Below, piece by piece: positions 1-12,127 of a stretch of 60,000 nucleotides of DNA (positions within the stretch are counted from its first letter, which is position 1; the number at the start of each line of letters is the position of its first letter). The DNA lies in contig NC_081413.1 in NCBI RefSeq assembly GCF_030272615.1, forward strand, positions 557,469,136-557,529,135, read 5' to 3'. The notes beneath the pieces are model-generated. The model was not told where the DNA came from. It worked only from the letters and a program-made list of their open reading frames with translations, and did no database searches. The stretch comes from Cryptomeria japonica (Eukaryota > Streptophyta > Pinopsida > Cupressales > Cupressaceae). The position numbers and the translations under genes are program-made.

Positions 1-131
1 CGTGAAGAAGTGTAGAGGAAGGCTTGTGAGAAGCCATGGATACACCAAAGAGATTGCTATGGAAATTGTGTCCAGTGGTAGTGCAGAGACGAATTGCAAT
101 AACTATCTTGGTTGCTGTGTTTTTTTTACAC

Positions 132-266
132 ATCAAGTATTATCTTAATTGACCAATAATCTTCTTATTGATTTAGAAGTGCCAACTTCATAGTCTTATC
201 TACCAAGTACCATCTTATTGATAAATCATCTTCTAATTGATTTAGAAGTGACAACTTCGTTGTCGT
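132..266. repeat. Two-copy tandem duplication next to LINE 3' end
   Basis: Two diverged copies of a unit of about 65-70 bases lie side by side (132-195 and 202-266). Both contain the block TTGATTTAGAAGTG followed by CAACTTC. The second copy ends directly at the short T-run that I take as the poly(A) end of the minus-strand LINE. It may be older flanking DNA or a local duplication made at insertion. No coding content is seen in 1-266. Confidence 0.55.
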
Positions 267-570
267 CATTTTTTTTCTTCCAAAAGGGGTAAAAATTTAT
301 TAATTAGAAATGAAAATACAAAGCAAGAAAGGCTTATAGCCCAACAAAGAACAAAGAATTAACCATTCCTATCCTCCTCAACTATTACTCTAATAATTGA
401 GATAAATCCACCCGCAAATGTCCCCTTTTGACAATATTCCAACCTTGCATTCCATTAGATTCCCATTTCTTTTGGAATATTACAGACATATTCTATAGAC
501 CTACTCAACCATAGAATCTGTCGAATAATCACAGCTAAATGCCAATAAGCATCATCCAAGTGCCGCTCTT

Positions 571-1863
571 TTAGCATAATGATGACCACTTATGAATCAG
601 ATTCACAAAAAAATGTTTCCAACCAAGAGCACAACCTCTCTCCAATGCATACAAGATGATGAGGACCTCCATGAAATTATTTATATGAAACCCTTTATAA
701 ATGGAAAAGAGAAATTGAAAAACACTAGAGCTATATTTGCCAATATCACCTATACCTGCATGGCCAAGATTCTCCCTAGAGGAGCCATCGAAATTTATCT
801 TCAAAACTCCTTGAGGGCGCCATCAGCCTACTCGATCAATCTTCCTCTTAGACTGTCTACATCTAGTCCACCTCACTTGCTTACTTCTTGTGCCACTAGA
901 AAAATTCAACCTTTGAAGAATACCTACATCGCCAAGATCCAGTGCACCATAAAGATCAAACTTAGCTGAGACTATCTCCCAAAGAGTATTAACAATTTTC
1001 CTCCACAATTGTTGAATAACCAATTTTGCATTCTGAAAAATCCCATGATTCCATTTCAGCCAAAGATGTCATATAATGAATGAAGGCCCCATAACCTAAG
1101 CAACTTGAAGAAAAGAGGTCTTAACAGAAGGTTGACCCAAGCGGCCCCATAACTCAACCAAAGAGGAGGTATGACACAAGCCTAATCCCAAATTGCTCAC
1201 CAAAGATGCCAAATCTCCCTAGAGAAAGAACACTGAAAGAAAATATGAGAAGTACATTCTTCACTATGAAGACAAAGGACATAAATAGGTGGTCTTTGGA
1301 AGCCATGCTTGCACAAACTATCCCAAGTAAGACATCTATTTTGAACAACAAGCCACAAGAAAAAATTACACTTGGGCCAACAAAATTTGTTCCACATTTG
1401 TTTCTACCAGGAAACTCCTACTCTCCCAAGCATTTGTCTATCTAGCTCCAAGTATCTCGAAGTCATCAAGTACTTACTAGTCGAATTGCACTCCCTATAA
1501 AGAGAATTGCATTCCCTACAACGAAGAATTGAGCTAACTCTCGTTAAGCTCCCTTAGTTCATCCAGGTGGCCATTCATGGGGGTCTTTCCATTTGCAAAC
1601 ATCTATTAAGCCCAAATGTAGAACAATTTTATAATCAACCACTATGTGCTATCAAGATTAATAAAATTATCATAAAAGGACTGTAAGTGGAGATACGTTG
1701 AAAGAAGCGGAGAGTGGCCATCCCAAGAATCAAGCCATAACAGAGCTTTTGAGCCCTTATTATAGATCCAAAAAAGCCCTTGTTTAATAAGCTTTGCCCC
1801 CGTCTTCAAAGCATGCCAAATAATAGAGCCCTTCTCCTCAAGGCTACATTGAGGAACATCCAA
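571..1863 (-). pseudogene. LINE ORF2 C terminus: zf-RVT and RNase H remnants
   Basis: Downstream of the RT thumb the minus strand holds a linker (1863-1642, with IWHALKTGAKLI and LLWLDSWDG). Then comes the zf-RVT zinc-binding domain (about 1400-1200: KCNFFLWLV, SEECTSHIFFQC). Last is an RNase H start at 804-571, with INFDGSSREN and NNFMEVL, in which the first Asp and the Glu of the active site are visible. Later RNase H motifs cannot be followed. This order is typical of plant L1 elements. Several frames are needed, so it is a pseudogene. Confidence 0.75.
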
Positions 1864-1932
1864 ACTATCAATTCCTGTTAAATATTTATTAGAAAGGATT
1901 CTAGCCCAAACTTGATCTCGGTTGGTGCACCA

Positions 1933-3240
1933 TCACCAATATAATTCAGCAGCTATAGCTTGCCCATTCAGAGCTGCCAAGTGAAGACCAAGGCCTCCTT
2001 TTTGTGGCCTACAAACAAATTCCCACTTAATTAAACTCCACTTAAAAGAAAGCAAAGTGCCACTCCAAAGGAATTGGTGAGAAAGAGCATCAAATTCCTT
2101 AATAAAATACGAAGGAGCCACTTGAACAAAACACCTATAAATAGGGAGAACCTGGATCATAGACTTTAGAAGAGTCACCCTTACAAGGGTGAAGAGCCAT
2201 TGATGAGTCCAGTGATTGATCCTCCCACGTACCTTATCCTGATAGTACCCCATAAGCTGCCTACTCACAATTTGAGGAATACCAAGATAAACTAAAGGGA
2301 GAGAGCCAGTTTGAAGTTGCAAAATACTGGCAATTCATATTTGATAAGGCTCGGGAGTATTAAAAAAATAGATAGAATGTTTGTGCTCATTGACTTTTTG
2401 GCCTAAAGCAACTAAATAAATATCCAAAGTTTGTTTGAAATTCTTTGCTTCTTGAATGTTGGCTATACCCATTAAAACAATTTCATCCACAAACTACAAA
2501 TGAGATTGATTTGGCAATCCATTATCTTGATTCTAGCCCTAAATCAAACTTTGAGATAGCGAACCTTAATGGTCTACTTAAGCCCTCAACCATGATAATA
2601 AACAAATAGGGAGATAAAGGATCTCCTTGGCAGAGACCTTGAGAAACCCCAAATAAATTAGAAGGCTCATTATTGATAATGATTGAGAAAGATGTAGAAG
2701 TAACACAACTTGTAGTCCAATTCACCCATTCAGTTTTAAAACCAAAAGCTAGAAGAATTTTGCGCAAGAATTGCCATTCAACCTTATCATAAAAATTTGC
2801 CATGTCCATCTTGATGAACATGGCCTTTTTCTTAGACATTGCCATAGAGTGAATAACCTCTGTAGCAATCACCACCCCATCCAGAGTTTGTCTTCTAGAT
2901 ACAAATCCCCCTTGCTCTTTCGAGATTACAGAAGGAAGGCAAGTCTTTAGCCTTTCTGCAATCAATTTAGTAATAATTTTATATAGAACATTACAAAGAG
3001 CAATGGACTGAAAGTAATCCAAACTATTAGCTCCTTCTTTTTTCAGAATAAGAACCAAAAAAGTAGAATTCAAGGCACAAGGCATTTGTTTGCTACTTTG
3101 TGACTCTTGAACCCCTACCAAAAGATCACATTTAATAACATCCCAAAAATCTTGAAAAAATTATATCAAGAGACCATCAAGATCGGGAGCTTTGCCTTTA
3201 GCCATTCCAAAAACAACCTCCTCCAATTCTGACAAAGTGA
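1933..3240 (-). pseudogene. LINE ORF2 reverse transcriptase, broken
   Basis: This is the non-LTR reverse transcriptase that would copy LINE RNA at a nicked target. On the minus strand it shows ALCNVLYKIITK (fingers), KEQGGFVSRRQ, the first catalytic Asp in IKMDMANFYDKV, GDPLSPYLF, and then FVDEI near 2480-2495, where an active enzyme has an acidic pair (F/YADD). The second acid is Glu here. SLPLVYLGIP (near 2270) marks the thumb. The frame is broken around 2330-2520. The catalytic change and the stops make it inactive. Confidence 0.88.
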
Positions 3241-3752
3241 TTGGCTAAACTAGAGCCTCATTCATCACATTAGTGACTAAAGACATAATAAAGTCCAAAA
3301 TCAAAGTCTCCTCGTTGCTAGAAGGAGGATAATCTTCAGTAAACAAAGCTGAATAGAAGTGTTTAGCCTCATGGGACATCTCTTGTAGGGATGTCAGCTG
3401 AATTCCTTTTGAATTAACTAGAGAGGAAATATAACTTCCATACCTTCAAGCTTTAACATAATGATGAAAGAAAGTAATGTTTCTCTCACCTTCTTGGAGC
3501 CAATCAATTCGTGCCTTTTAGTTCCAAAAATTTCTTCCCAAAGCTCCCACTCCAATTCCTTTATAACTTGAGACTCTGGTCTACTTCATGATGCAAATTT
3601 GACGAGTAATACCAGCAAGACACTTATGAATTGCTCTTTTAGTGTCATGAAGGTTGCCAAAGCACTACCGATTCCACCTTTTGAGCTTGTATTTCACAAA
3701 TTGCAATCTTAATAAAAGAATACATCATTGTACCATAAGGAGAACTATCTTG

Positions 3753-4540
3753 TCACCACCATACACCCATCAAATCTTGAAGCGAGGAATCAGAAAGCCA
3801 CATCAGTTGAAACTTGAAGGAAGGATTCTTAGGAATTCTAAAAGACATCGTTGAAAGTTTGATTGGCCAATGATTAGAGCCTCTATAATGCAAAATCTTA
3901 GAGTTGGTGGTCCAACTATCCCCTACCCAAAAGTAGGAGACAAGAAATCTATCCAACTGCTCAATAATAGCATTAGCTCCACACCTTTTATTATTCCAAG
4001 TGTAGATTCCATTAGATGGTTTTACATCAATTAGATTGAGCAACTCTATAGTGTTTTATAGAAGTCTAGAAGAAGGTTCCAATTTGGGTGTCCCTCCCCT
4101 TTTCTCCACCAATCTTAACACAATATTAAAGTCACCAGCTATAATCCAAGGAAGGAAGGGAGCAAGAGTTCGAACATACCTTATATGAGACCAAAGAAAA
4201 TTCTTTCCAAGGAGACCAGTTGAACCATAAACATTAGTGATCAAAATAAGTTCTCTGGAATCTAAGCTTGAAACTATCATGAAAAATAGAGGAGCGACTA
4301 GAAATACACTACAGTGGAGCAATCTTCCTTGGATCCCAAAAGCAAGTCACCCCTCTCGAATAAACAAGAACCACAATGCATTGACACTGGCCAAACATCC
4401 AAATATTTGGAGCACGTTACAACATGCCATCCACTCAAAGCTTGGTTTCTTCAATATAAACAATAAATGGAAAATGAGCATCAAACAAGTCATGAATAGT
4501 CTTTTGTCTAGGGATGTTATTCAACCCCCTTACATATTAA
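3753..4540 (-). pseudogene. LINE ORF2 apurinic/apyrimidinic endonuclease domain, broken
   Basis: This is the target-nicking endonuclease at the start of LINE ORF2. On the minus strand the order is the VRGLNN start (near 4525), the EETKL metal-site segment, NVYG, then GDFN (near 4130), then a late SNHWPI segment near 3880. In active L1 endonucleases that last motif begins Ser-Asp-His; here the Asp has become Asn. Frames change near 4320 and 4050 and there are in-frame stops. The linker to the RT continues below 3750, with a recognisable GKAP..DG segment at about 3180-3210. Confidence 0.8.
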
Positions 4541-4687
4541 AAGAGAATAATCATTAGTGAGATTAAGAGAAATGAGAAAATGGGAAACATAGATTAACAT
4601 CTCTCCAACTAATTTAACTTTCTCTCGATCTTTTTAACGTCCAACCTTAGAATATTTCTCAAGGGGAACTTCGTTGAAGGATTTTTG

Positions 4688-5960
4688 CTATGGCCCAAGA
4701 GATCGAGAAGAATCACTACATTTTCTAGAATCTAAAGCTTCTTTAACCAGATCTGCCAAAGTTATATCATCATTCGCATCTAGAGAGCCAACTAACTCCA
4801 TGACATCAAGTCCCGTGGAAGGCACTTGAGGATTCTGCATATCCATAGAAGGCAAAGGCTCATTATCATTCTCAGGCTCGTGCTGAACCTCCATTCGCAT
4901 GGTAGTAGCCCCAAAATGAGAGTTAATGGGAATTCCCTCTTCCTCAACCAAAGTCTCCAATACATCAAAGTGATTGAAACCCTCATCATGCTGCCTGTCC
5001 TTGAAAGTTCTCTTATGACCCTTTCCCTTATGACAAGGCTTAATAGGCATAAAACCCCCTTATCAACAACACCTTCTGGCATAGGGGCCTTCTTTATCCA
5101 CCTTAGGAGTAGGGTATTAGCGACAAAGGCTTGAGTAACCCAAGGGCATTGTCGTTGAAGGTACCCATACACATGACAGTTACAACAATGAAAAGGCAGA
5201 GTCATAATTGAGCCATTTAATCCAAGAAGAATTTAGAAAGAATTTGATCGAGTTTGGAAAAGGATTATTCAAATCAATCTCCTCACAGATACATGAATAA
5301 GTAATTACCTTTCGATCCAGAGTTTGTTGAGTTGTGCCAACTGGCTTCCCAAGCAAAAGAGCAGTCTTCTGCAAAATATCATGCCTTCGGAACTCCAACA
5401 GAAGTTGAGGAAGATGCACCCATATAGGTACCCTTGAAGGGAGCTTCTTTATCAAGTTAAAACCCACATCCCAGCGTTTGATAAATAAATCAATTTGATT
5501 GTAGAAGGCCCACCTTTGAAAACCTTATTCCTATTAGCCATATAAGAAAAAAAAACCATAAAATAAGTATTTGCAGCCAACACTATCTCTAGATGACCCT
5601 CAACTTGTCAAGTTCGTCAAATCCAAGATTCCAATGCTATTAGAGAAATATGAATCCCTATGAATTTACAAATTAGAGCACGATTGCTTAGGTAAGACAC
5701 ATCCTCTAATACTGATTCCAGTTGGATAACCAAAGCAGGACGATCGTGACTCCTCTCCAAACACCTATTAACTTTCTTAATTTTTGATGCACCACCCACA
5801 CAGAAAGCCTTTGTTGTCCGTGCATGCACACTAGATGAAGGAACTCACTACCCCAAATCAACAAAAAACTGGAAGATGCTCGTTGCTCCTCCATAATTCC
5901 CCAAAACCCAAAGCAATAGAACACCACATAACTTAAAAACAACCCCCACTGGTAAAAAAT
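4688..5960 (-). pseudogene. LINE ORF1 (DUF4283 plus CCHC zinc knuckle), broken
   Basis: This is the nucleic-acid-binding ORF1 of the L1 element, which in plants coats the LINE RNA. On the minus strand, 5829-5617 gives a segment typical of the ORF1 start (YLSNRALICKFIG). A frame over about 5530-5180 gives the DUF4283 core, with FIKRWDVGF and then PIWVHLP. A knuckle with spacing CX2C...C follows near 5170-5195; its usual His is Tyr. The acidic tail runs to 4688. At least two frameshifts and several stops separate the pieces. The N terminus above 5830 is poorly resolved. Confidence 0.75.
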
Positions 5961-5980
5961 AAATAAGACCAAGCGTTGTC

Positions 5981-6649
5981 AAGGTATTAGATTACTTCAC
6001 ACTAGAAGAAAGATCACCAAAAATTAACCAAAATCCAACAAACCCTACACAAAATTTGAATACTCCAAAAACAACTTGTACACACAAAAATCGTGCTAAA
6101 TCTAACGCCTCCTACCCTGGCACCACACAAAAAGACCTAATGTAGACCCTAATCATAAAAAAGTTAATGAGATTGTTAAGGAAAGCCTTAGCTTGTGGGA
6201 CTATCAATAATTGACGACTTCATTTGTTCGCAACAGTTGCACATCAACTTTATAATCTTACCAACCATAGTTATGATAATAATTTTGTGCCACGATTTAT
6301 AGTCACACTAAAATATGGTAGCTCCCTAAAATCAAGGTTATCCTTATATCTAAACCTAAACTTTGATGGTTTATTTGCAATGGTTTTATCAACATATCCC
6401 ATTTTTGGAATTAGCTGTCATGTAATTTATAAATCAATAATAGAGAGAATTCATCCTCACCTTTGATATGAGATTTTAATCTCATTTTAAAATCACAACC
6501 ATTAATTGATTTAATGTTTTAAATCCCGTCTATTCATAATGTATGATAGCAAATGAATTCTAGGCAAATGTTAAATCAAGCCAAGATTCATATATGAATA
6601 GACACAAAACTACGAAGTGACCAATAAGCATAGTGATTGGCTCAAGCAT
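5981..6649. other. Intergenic stretch, nothing recognised
   Basis: This is AT-rich DNA between the LINE and the minisatellite. Short open frames occur, but none resembles a known family. No repeat structure is visible. Confidence 0.5.
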
Positions 6650-7000
6650 ACATCAAATATACACATGTAAATAACTCATGCATTTGTCACATATACACAA
6701 TGTGACTAGCTCGAGCATACAACACATACATGTTATGAATCGCTGATGCATGTTTTATATATACATAATGTAACTAGTTCATGTATGCAATACATATATA
6801 CATTATAAATATTTCATGTGCATGTGTCACACATACATAGTATGAGTAGTTCATATATATACAATGCAAATAACTTTGCATGCATCACATATACATAGTG
6901 TGACTAACTCATGCATACAACACATAAATACGATGTAAATAATTCATGCATGTGTGACATATACACAGTGTACTACCTTATACACACATCATAGGTACAC
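6650..7000. repeat. Degenerate minisatellite, unit about 65-75 bases
   Basis: About five diverged copies follow one another. Each has CACATATACA..GTGTGACTA, then a TCATGCATACAACACATA block, then AAATAATTCATGCATG. Unit length drifts between about 60 and 75 bases. The motifs are rich in CATG and ACATA. No coding function is likely. Confidence 0.7.
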
Positions 7001-8174
7001 ATAGTGACAAACTATCACAAAGGATTGGTTGCAACCTTATTGCAAGAATTTTTTCCTTTACTTGAATAACACATAAGCCCTTAAGTACATCCCAACCAAA
7101 GAAAGGAAAGTCAGTTCTTCTCCGACTCACGGGTCCCATCTTTTTTTCCGATTCACTACTAGCTATGATGATTGTAGAAGAGACAATTTAAATCTAAGAA
7201 TATATTGTGCAAACTTAAAGTCTACTTCTACCTTGGATTAAACCATAGATAAAAGGTAAACAAAATAATGCAAACCTAGAATAGCATAAGACCTTCCATG
7301 ATTTCCTTAGATTGCTCCAATATGGTGTAATGATGTTGAGTTACTCTTGAGATATCTAATGTGACAACATTTACTTGCAATTTTTTTTATATGGAAATGA
7401 TTTGGGATGACATGGATTTATAGAGCCGAGGGGAGAGGAATGGAGGGCTAGGCTTTCATGAGAGGAAATTGATAACAAATGTTGGTAGCTGGTGAATGGA
7501 TCATGAAGATTGCATGGATCAAAGGGATGATGGAGATTACAAGTTAGTCTGGTTTTGGAATGAAGGAAGTTGGAGATGGGTGGCTAAGTTTAGTTGATTT
7601 GATGAATGGGGTTAAATATTGGTTTAAGTTTAGATTGATGATTTAGATATATTTTAATTTTAAATTAGGGAAGTGACATGGGGGATTAGACTAGGATTTG
7701 GGAATTTGGGTTAATTTCAAATAATTAGACTATCTAATTAATGAAGAGAAATGGATGTAGGATGTTTTTGATTAAGGTAAGAAGGGATTTTGGAAGGCCC
7801 TAGACCCTTCTACAAAAGCAATAAATATAACAAAAGAAGTGGGAAACAAGGGTCTAGATCCTATACAAAGGTTGCCGAAAAGGTTGAATGAAACATATGT
7901 GAACATACCATAAACAATATAGAAACAATACAAATAGGAGAGAGAGAAACAACTGCATCAAGATCTTGGAAAAAAGAGAGAGGGGTCCACCAGCTTCCCA
8001 CTTGGGCAAACTCAAGTTAGGAGGGAGTTGAATTTTTCCCCACAAAATGAGTATGAGTTTGGGAAAAGGAAGAAGAAAGACCTTTCCTCCTACGAACAAT
8101 AAACCAACCTTGATACTATCATCTGAATGCTCATTACAAGGGGATGCGTGAGGAGAAATCCCCACAGAGGGTTT
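7001..8174. other. Non-coding stretch; possible LINE remnant at its right end
   Basis: 7001-7850 shows nothing recognisable. On the minus strand, 8165-7854 is open but has a composition, rich in Leu, Phe and Ser, that does not identify a family. It may be the downstream part of the LINE ORF1 fragment seen at 14.5-15.3 kb, split by the LTR element between them. That link is inferred only from position and strand. Confidence 0.3.
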
Positions 8175-9522
8175 TGTTGACCTTTTTTTGTTAACAAAGG
8201 TTTAGATCCATTTGAGAAATTCAGTTTTGCATAACTTGTGTGTTATGCGCATTCCTTGTTGATGACATGTAGAGGGGTTTTTTTCTTCTTTTCCGAGCTC
8301 TAAGTCTATTTTTGCATTGACTGGGTCGACCAGTCAACTCACTTAACATCACCGGTTGGAGAGTCCCTTCTTCATAACAAGACCGACCCTTTTCAGTCAG
8401 TATTGGCTGGTGGTTCTCCTTTTCGGCTAGAGTTCGACGATCAGAGGGAGGCTTTTCACTCTTGCCGAAAGCCTCAGTTACACTGAAATGCGTCGCTTGG
8501 GATAAGAAAGTGAGATCAAGGGGTGCCCCCTTATCCCATAGATCGGGTGGACGATGGTAAAAGGTCATGCGGGGTAACCAAAAGTAATGAAGGTTTGGTT
8601 CTTTGTTACCCCACACTAGTGAAAATGCATAGCATGGGTCATGTGGGTTAAGAACGTTTGGTTGTTTGGTCTTCCCCTGCGCGATGAAGTGAGAATGCTT
8701 AGAGGCCGTGCAGGGTAAGCAAACAATGTTAAGCATATGCTTCCCCATTATCCCACACCAAGGAGAAGGCTAATGTTTACTGCCTCTTGAATGCAGATTG
8801 AAGACTTTTGTGCCTGTAGACGCCATCCAGTGCATTTGCACAGAGATTTCCCCTCCTTCCGTGCAGGGATTTTTTTTCTTCAGAGGCAGATGATGCTTCC
8901 AGAGGCTGTTTCAATACGTTATCAGATCAATCAACTCTTATCTTCCCTCGTGCAGATATTTTGTAACCTAACCTTGTCTAGGGTTAAGGTTTATAACTCC
9001 AGTACAATCTAAGTTATGCCTGAACTATAAAGGAAGTTTTGTACCCTGTTTCAGGGATCTTTTCTTTTCTTCTGCAAAATTCTTATGTCTCTTTGCAACT
9101 ATAAATTTTGCCTTGCCCTTTCATTAATAAAATTAGTCTTACTTGCCTCCTTTCAATTTTTGCAATCTGTGTAGTGTTTTACCTCCTTGTTTGAATGCAT
9201 TCTTGTTTGTTTTTCGAGTATATGTGGTTGTGTTAACTCCTCTTAGAACTTCATCTATGAGCTAAGTGCAGCTCCTTTTGATTTTCATAAGAATCCTAAC
9301 CTTCACTGATGCTTGTGGAAGATAACTAGGATAACAATCTGTGTATACCTTGGACCAGTTTTGTTAATGTTTTGTGCAGTTATAGGTAGGAAGATCACAA
9401 TTTCAGTCTCGGTGCAAACCGTTTTCCCTTCTTTCAACAACCCTTCCCTCTTTCTCCCTTTTCCTTGTTAGATCAGTAGATCAAGATTGGTCATCATAGG
9501 GTGTAAAACTTTTGTGACAACA
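8175..9522 (+). repeat. 5' LTR of TR-GAG element, 1348 bases, shortened
   Basis: It starts TGTTGACC and ends ACAACA. It aligns along its length with 12128-14278 but lacks about 680 bases (after 8768) and about 135 bases (near 9481). The second gap lies between two GATCAA copies of the 3' LTR, as expected for a microhomology deletion. Several copies of a TTATCCC/GGGGTAA motif remain at about 8490-8760. A 15-base patch at 8769-8783 is the reverse complement of 13219-13233 in the other LTR. Confidence 0.85.
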
Positions 9523-9527
9523 ATTTT

Positions 9528-9720
9528 TGGCACGCCCGGTGGGACTAGTTTAAAGAATTCAAGAAAATATCCAGTCTCACCTCAAGCCACTGGCCATACC
9601 ATAGTTTTTGGCATGCCCAGTGGGACAAATTTATAAGGATATAGTGAAGAAATTCACTTACAAAATAGTTCCATTTCAAGCCATCGACCATACCACATTT
9701 TTTGGCATGCTTGGTGGGAC
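9528..9720 (+). promoter_or_regulatory. Three tandem primer-binding-site-like sequences
   Basis: Directly inside the 5' LTR is TGGCACGCCCGGTGGGAC (9528-9545). Near-copies follow at 9609-9626 and 9703-9720. The second and third copies are each preceded by AAGCCAnnGnCCATACCA, so the whole leader unit (about 81 and 94 bases) has been tandemly repeated. Only the first copy is in the normal position next to the LTR. Confidence 0.7.
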
Positions 9721-9848
9721 ATTTCAAATATTCATGCTGAAGATTCAGTGCTGCTCTTAGCATCCCTACCTTTGGGGGCAATCAATTCAAGCACTTGACA
9801 ACTCTAAGGACAAATCCAGACTCTTAGTGAGGACCAGCTGCCACTTAC

Positions 9849-11345
9849 ATGCCAAGAATACAAACCAGAGCATCTTCTAGAGGTAATTTTCAATTCTTTG
9901 AGCTTTCAAGTTCTAGTTCTAGAAGAAGGGGTAGGCGTTCGTTGTCACCTGTTAGGGGAACCCAAGAAGACGCATCTACACCCCTGAGGTCTCTTTCTAC
10001 CCCACCATTGCTAAGATTAACACAACCTAAATGCCTTGCCATCCATATCAACAGACCCCTATTTGCTATGGCAGAACCAAGAGCACATACATTTGTCACC
10101 TTTAATGGTGAAAGACCCATATCTCTAACCCAAAGGAATGAGATTCGAATAGCAACCTTGAAGGCTATTCCATATTTCACAGGAGAAGCCTTTGTCACCC
10201 TTGAATAACATATTAAAGATGTGTCTAGCATCTGCACCATTTTTTATGTTATAGAAGACAGCGTGGTAGTGAGGCTTCTTGCCTCTTCTTTCAAAGGGAA
10301 AGCCCTTCAGTGGTATAGAGGGTTGACTACTGGTACAATCCATAACTAGGATGAATTAGGGGAAAAGTTATGGAAACATTTTAAGGACAAAAGTGGCCAT
10401 CTATTACTTATGGAACAACTAACAATCATAAAGAGAGCCCCCTATGAGTTCATTGCAGATTTTAACTACAGGTTATAAAAGACCTTGGATAGAATCAAAT
10501 CATCTGCCAATTGTGCCTTTTTCTACTTCCTAAGGGCTCTAATTAGTGACATAGTTGTAATGATACAATCAATGGGCGACGATAATCTTCTAGGAGCTTA
10601 TGACACTACTATCAAGGCAGAAAGGTGTTTGATTCAAGTTGGAAAGTTAGCTCCAAGGTCTTTGACACCCTTGTTCCCAGAGACTCCTGCACAACAACCT
10701 ACAATGGCACCACTTTGAGTGGCATCTACAAGTCAATTGCTCACATTTGAGCCCACCCCACCATCTTCAAAGATTTAGGAGCTCAAGTTAGAAATGAAGA
10801 CCATGATGTAGGGATTCAATAATGAGTTGGTGACCTCGAAGAGGCAACAATTTCAAAACAACAAGTCTTACCGGTTGAAAAATCAGAACTACCAGTAGCA
10901 AAGACCTAACTTTCAAGGGCAAAACCAATGGAAAAATGTTAGGCCCTTGAATAGCTTGAACCCTATGGCTGCAAGCACCTCAAAAGAACTAGTGCCAATT
11001 CAAAACAATCTAGCTCAAGAACAAGATTGGTGCAATCAATGTAATCGACCACATAATCAGGCTGCATGCCGGAATGGTGAGTTCTCTCAGTCCTTGGTGG
11101 CACAAAATTAACCAACACCTGGACAACAACAATTTGGTGGTTGTCCAAACTATTCACAGGCAAATTCCACTTCCATAAATTGGCAGGAGGTTGATTTTTG
11201 TGGAGTTAATCACACAAGCAGTGACCCTGTGACCAACAAAAAAGATGACAACAAGGTGGAGGTTGTTTTCTCATTTTGGGATGAGCTTCTTTCTTTCAAG
11301 AGGAGGATATGCCTACAGTTGAGCTGCAACATGAGACTGAGCTAA
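9849..11345 (+). pseudogene. gag-like capsid protein with zinc knuckle, broken by stops
   Basis: One frame can be followed from ATG 9849 to TAA 11345 with no frameshift but about eight in-frame stops. The N terminus is Ser/Arg rich (SSSSSRRRGRRS). The retrotransposon gag core lies at about 10150-10520, with FKGKALQWYRGLTTG and later RAPYEFIADFNYRL. The tail is rich in Gln and Asn and carries a knuckle with spacing CX2CX3HX4C near 11035-11075, one residue shorter than the usual CX2CX4HX4C. The product would be the structural protein of virus-like particles. No pol follows. Confidence 0.8.
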
Positions 11346-11707
11346 GGGTGGAAGAGTCAGAGGATGATTCCTTTTGGGATGATCTTGAGGGCTTTTGCTT
11401 AAGTTTTGACATCGAGCTGACATCTTCCAGTCAGTTGAATCAAGAGGAGCAAGAGGAAGATCTTGCATTGTCAGCAGAGGCAATAAATTTTGAAGAGCAG
11501 GGGAATATCTCAAAGGTGCCTATTTTGTTGCTAAATCAACAGAGAAAAGGGGAGGAAAACAATGATGGACTGAATCTATCTCCTTCAGGGGGATGCCCTA
11601 TCAGGCGTTTGGCTCAAACCTGCAATTCATCCCTTGGCATGCTTATTTTTGAGCATGAAGTTCAACATCATGAAAGAAAGCACGTTTTTTTCATCTATCC
11701 ACCTTAG
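11309..11707 (+). CDS. Acidic open frame after gag, unknown function
   Basis: This frame of 132 codons overlaps the end of the gag frame by 37 bases in another phase. The protein is acidic in its first half, with many Glu and Asp (VEESEDDSFWDDLEG, NQEEQEEDLALS), and shows no catalytic motif or membrane segment. It does not look like protease or RT. It could be a leftover of the region after gag in the autonomous parent, or a chance frame. I do not recognise it. Confidence 0.35.
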   Translation: MPTVELQHETELRVEESEDDSFWDDLEGFCLSFDIELTSSSQLNQEEQEEDLALSAEAINFEEQGNISKVPILLLNQQRKGEENNDGLNLSPSGGCPIRRLAQTCNSSLGMLIFEHEVQHHERKHVFFIYPP

Positions 11708-12127
11708 AAGGATAAAATTCAAATATGGGTGAGTTTCTTTGCTTTCAGGTTTTGAGAGGCATTCCAACTTTCTGTTGAATACTTGTCAATTTTCTTTCCC
11801 TAGTTGGTTTTCAACAGACATGAAGAGCATCAAAGCTTGGTCAGGAAAGGTAGCTACTTCAACAAGCCAATCAACGACTTTGTTTAATTTCTTCCATTGT
11901 AAAGCATGTACATAATTAGTTAGCTTTTTTGTTTTCAGTTTGTTTCTTTCCAAGAAGTTCATGTGCACACTCTGCCCTTTTGTGGAATAGCAGAAATTTT
12001 TGTTTCTGGGTTGTAGGGGCATAAGAGTATTTTTATTTTTATTTAGGCCTTGACTCGTGCCCAATGGATATCTAAGACTTCTAGTCTTTCCCTAAGTGGG
12101 CTTAGGGCCCCCTCTGAGTCACCAAAA

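Larger units (their letters stand above)
267..5980 (-). mobile_element. Decayed L1-type LINE retrotransposon
   Basis: Reading the minus strand from about 5980 down to 267 gives the order of a plant L1 element: ORF1 with DUF4283 and a CCHC knuckle, endonuclease, reverse transcriptase, zf-RVT and an RNase H remnant. The 3' end is marked by a short T-run at 263-272 (plus strand), which reads as poly(A) on the minus strand. Every segment is broken by stops and frameshifts, so the copy is dead. The length of about 5.7 kb suggests a nearly complete copy. I could not find a convincing target-site duplication, and the 5' limit is uncertain by a few hundred bases. Confidence 0.85.

Noticed and set aside
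8221-8748. 175-codon minus-strand frame
   Set aside because: Falls entirely inside the 5' LTR of the TR-GAG element; the other LTR has the same region broken, so it is not conserved as a protein.
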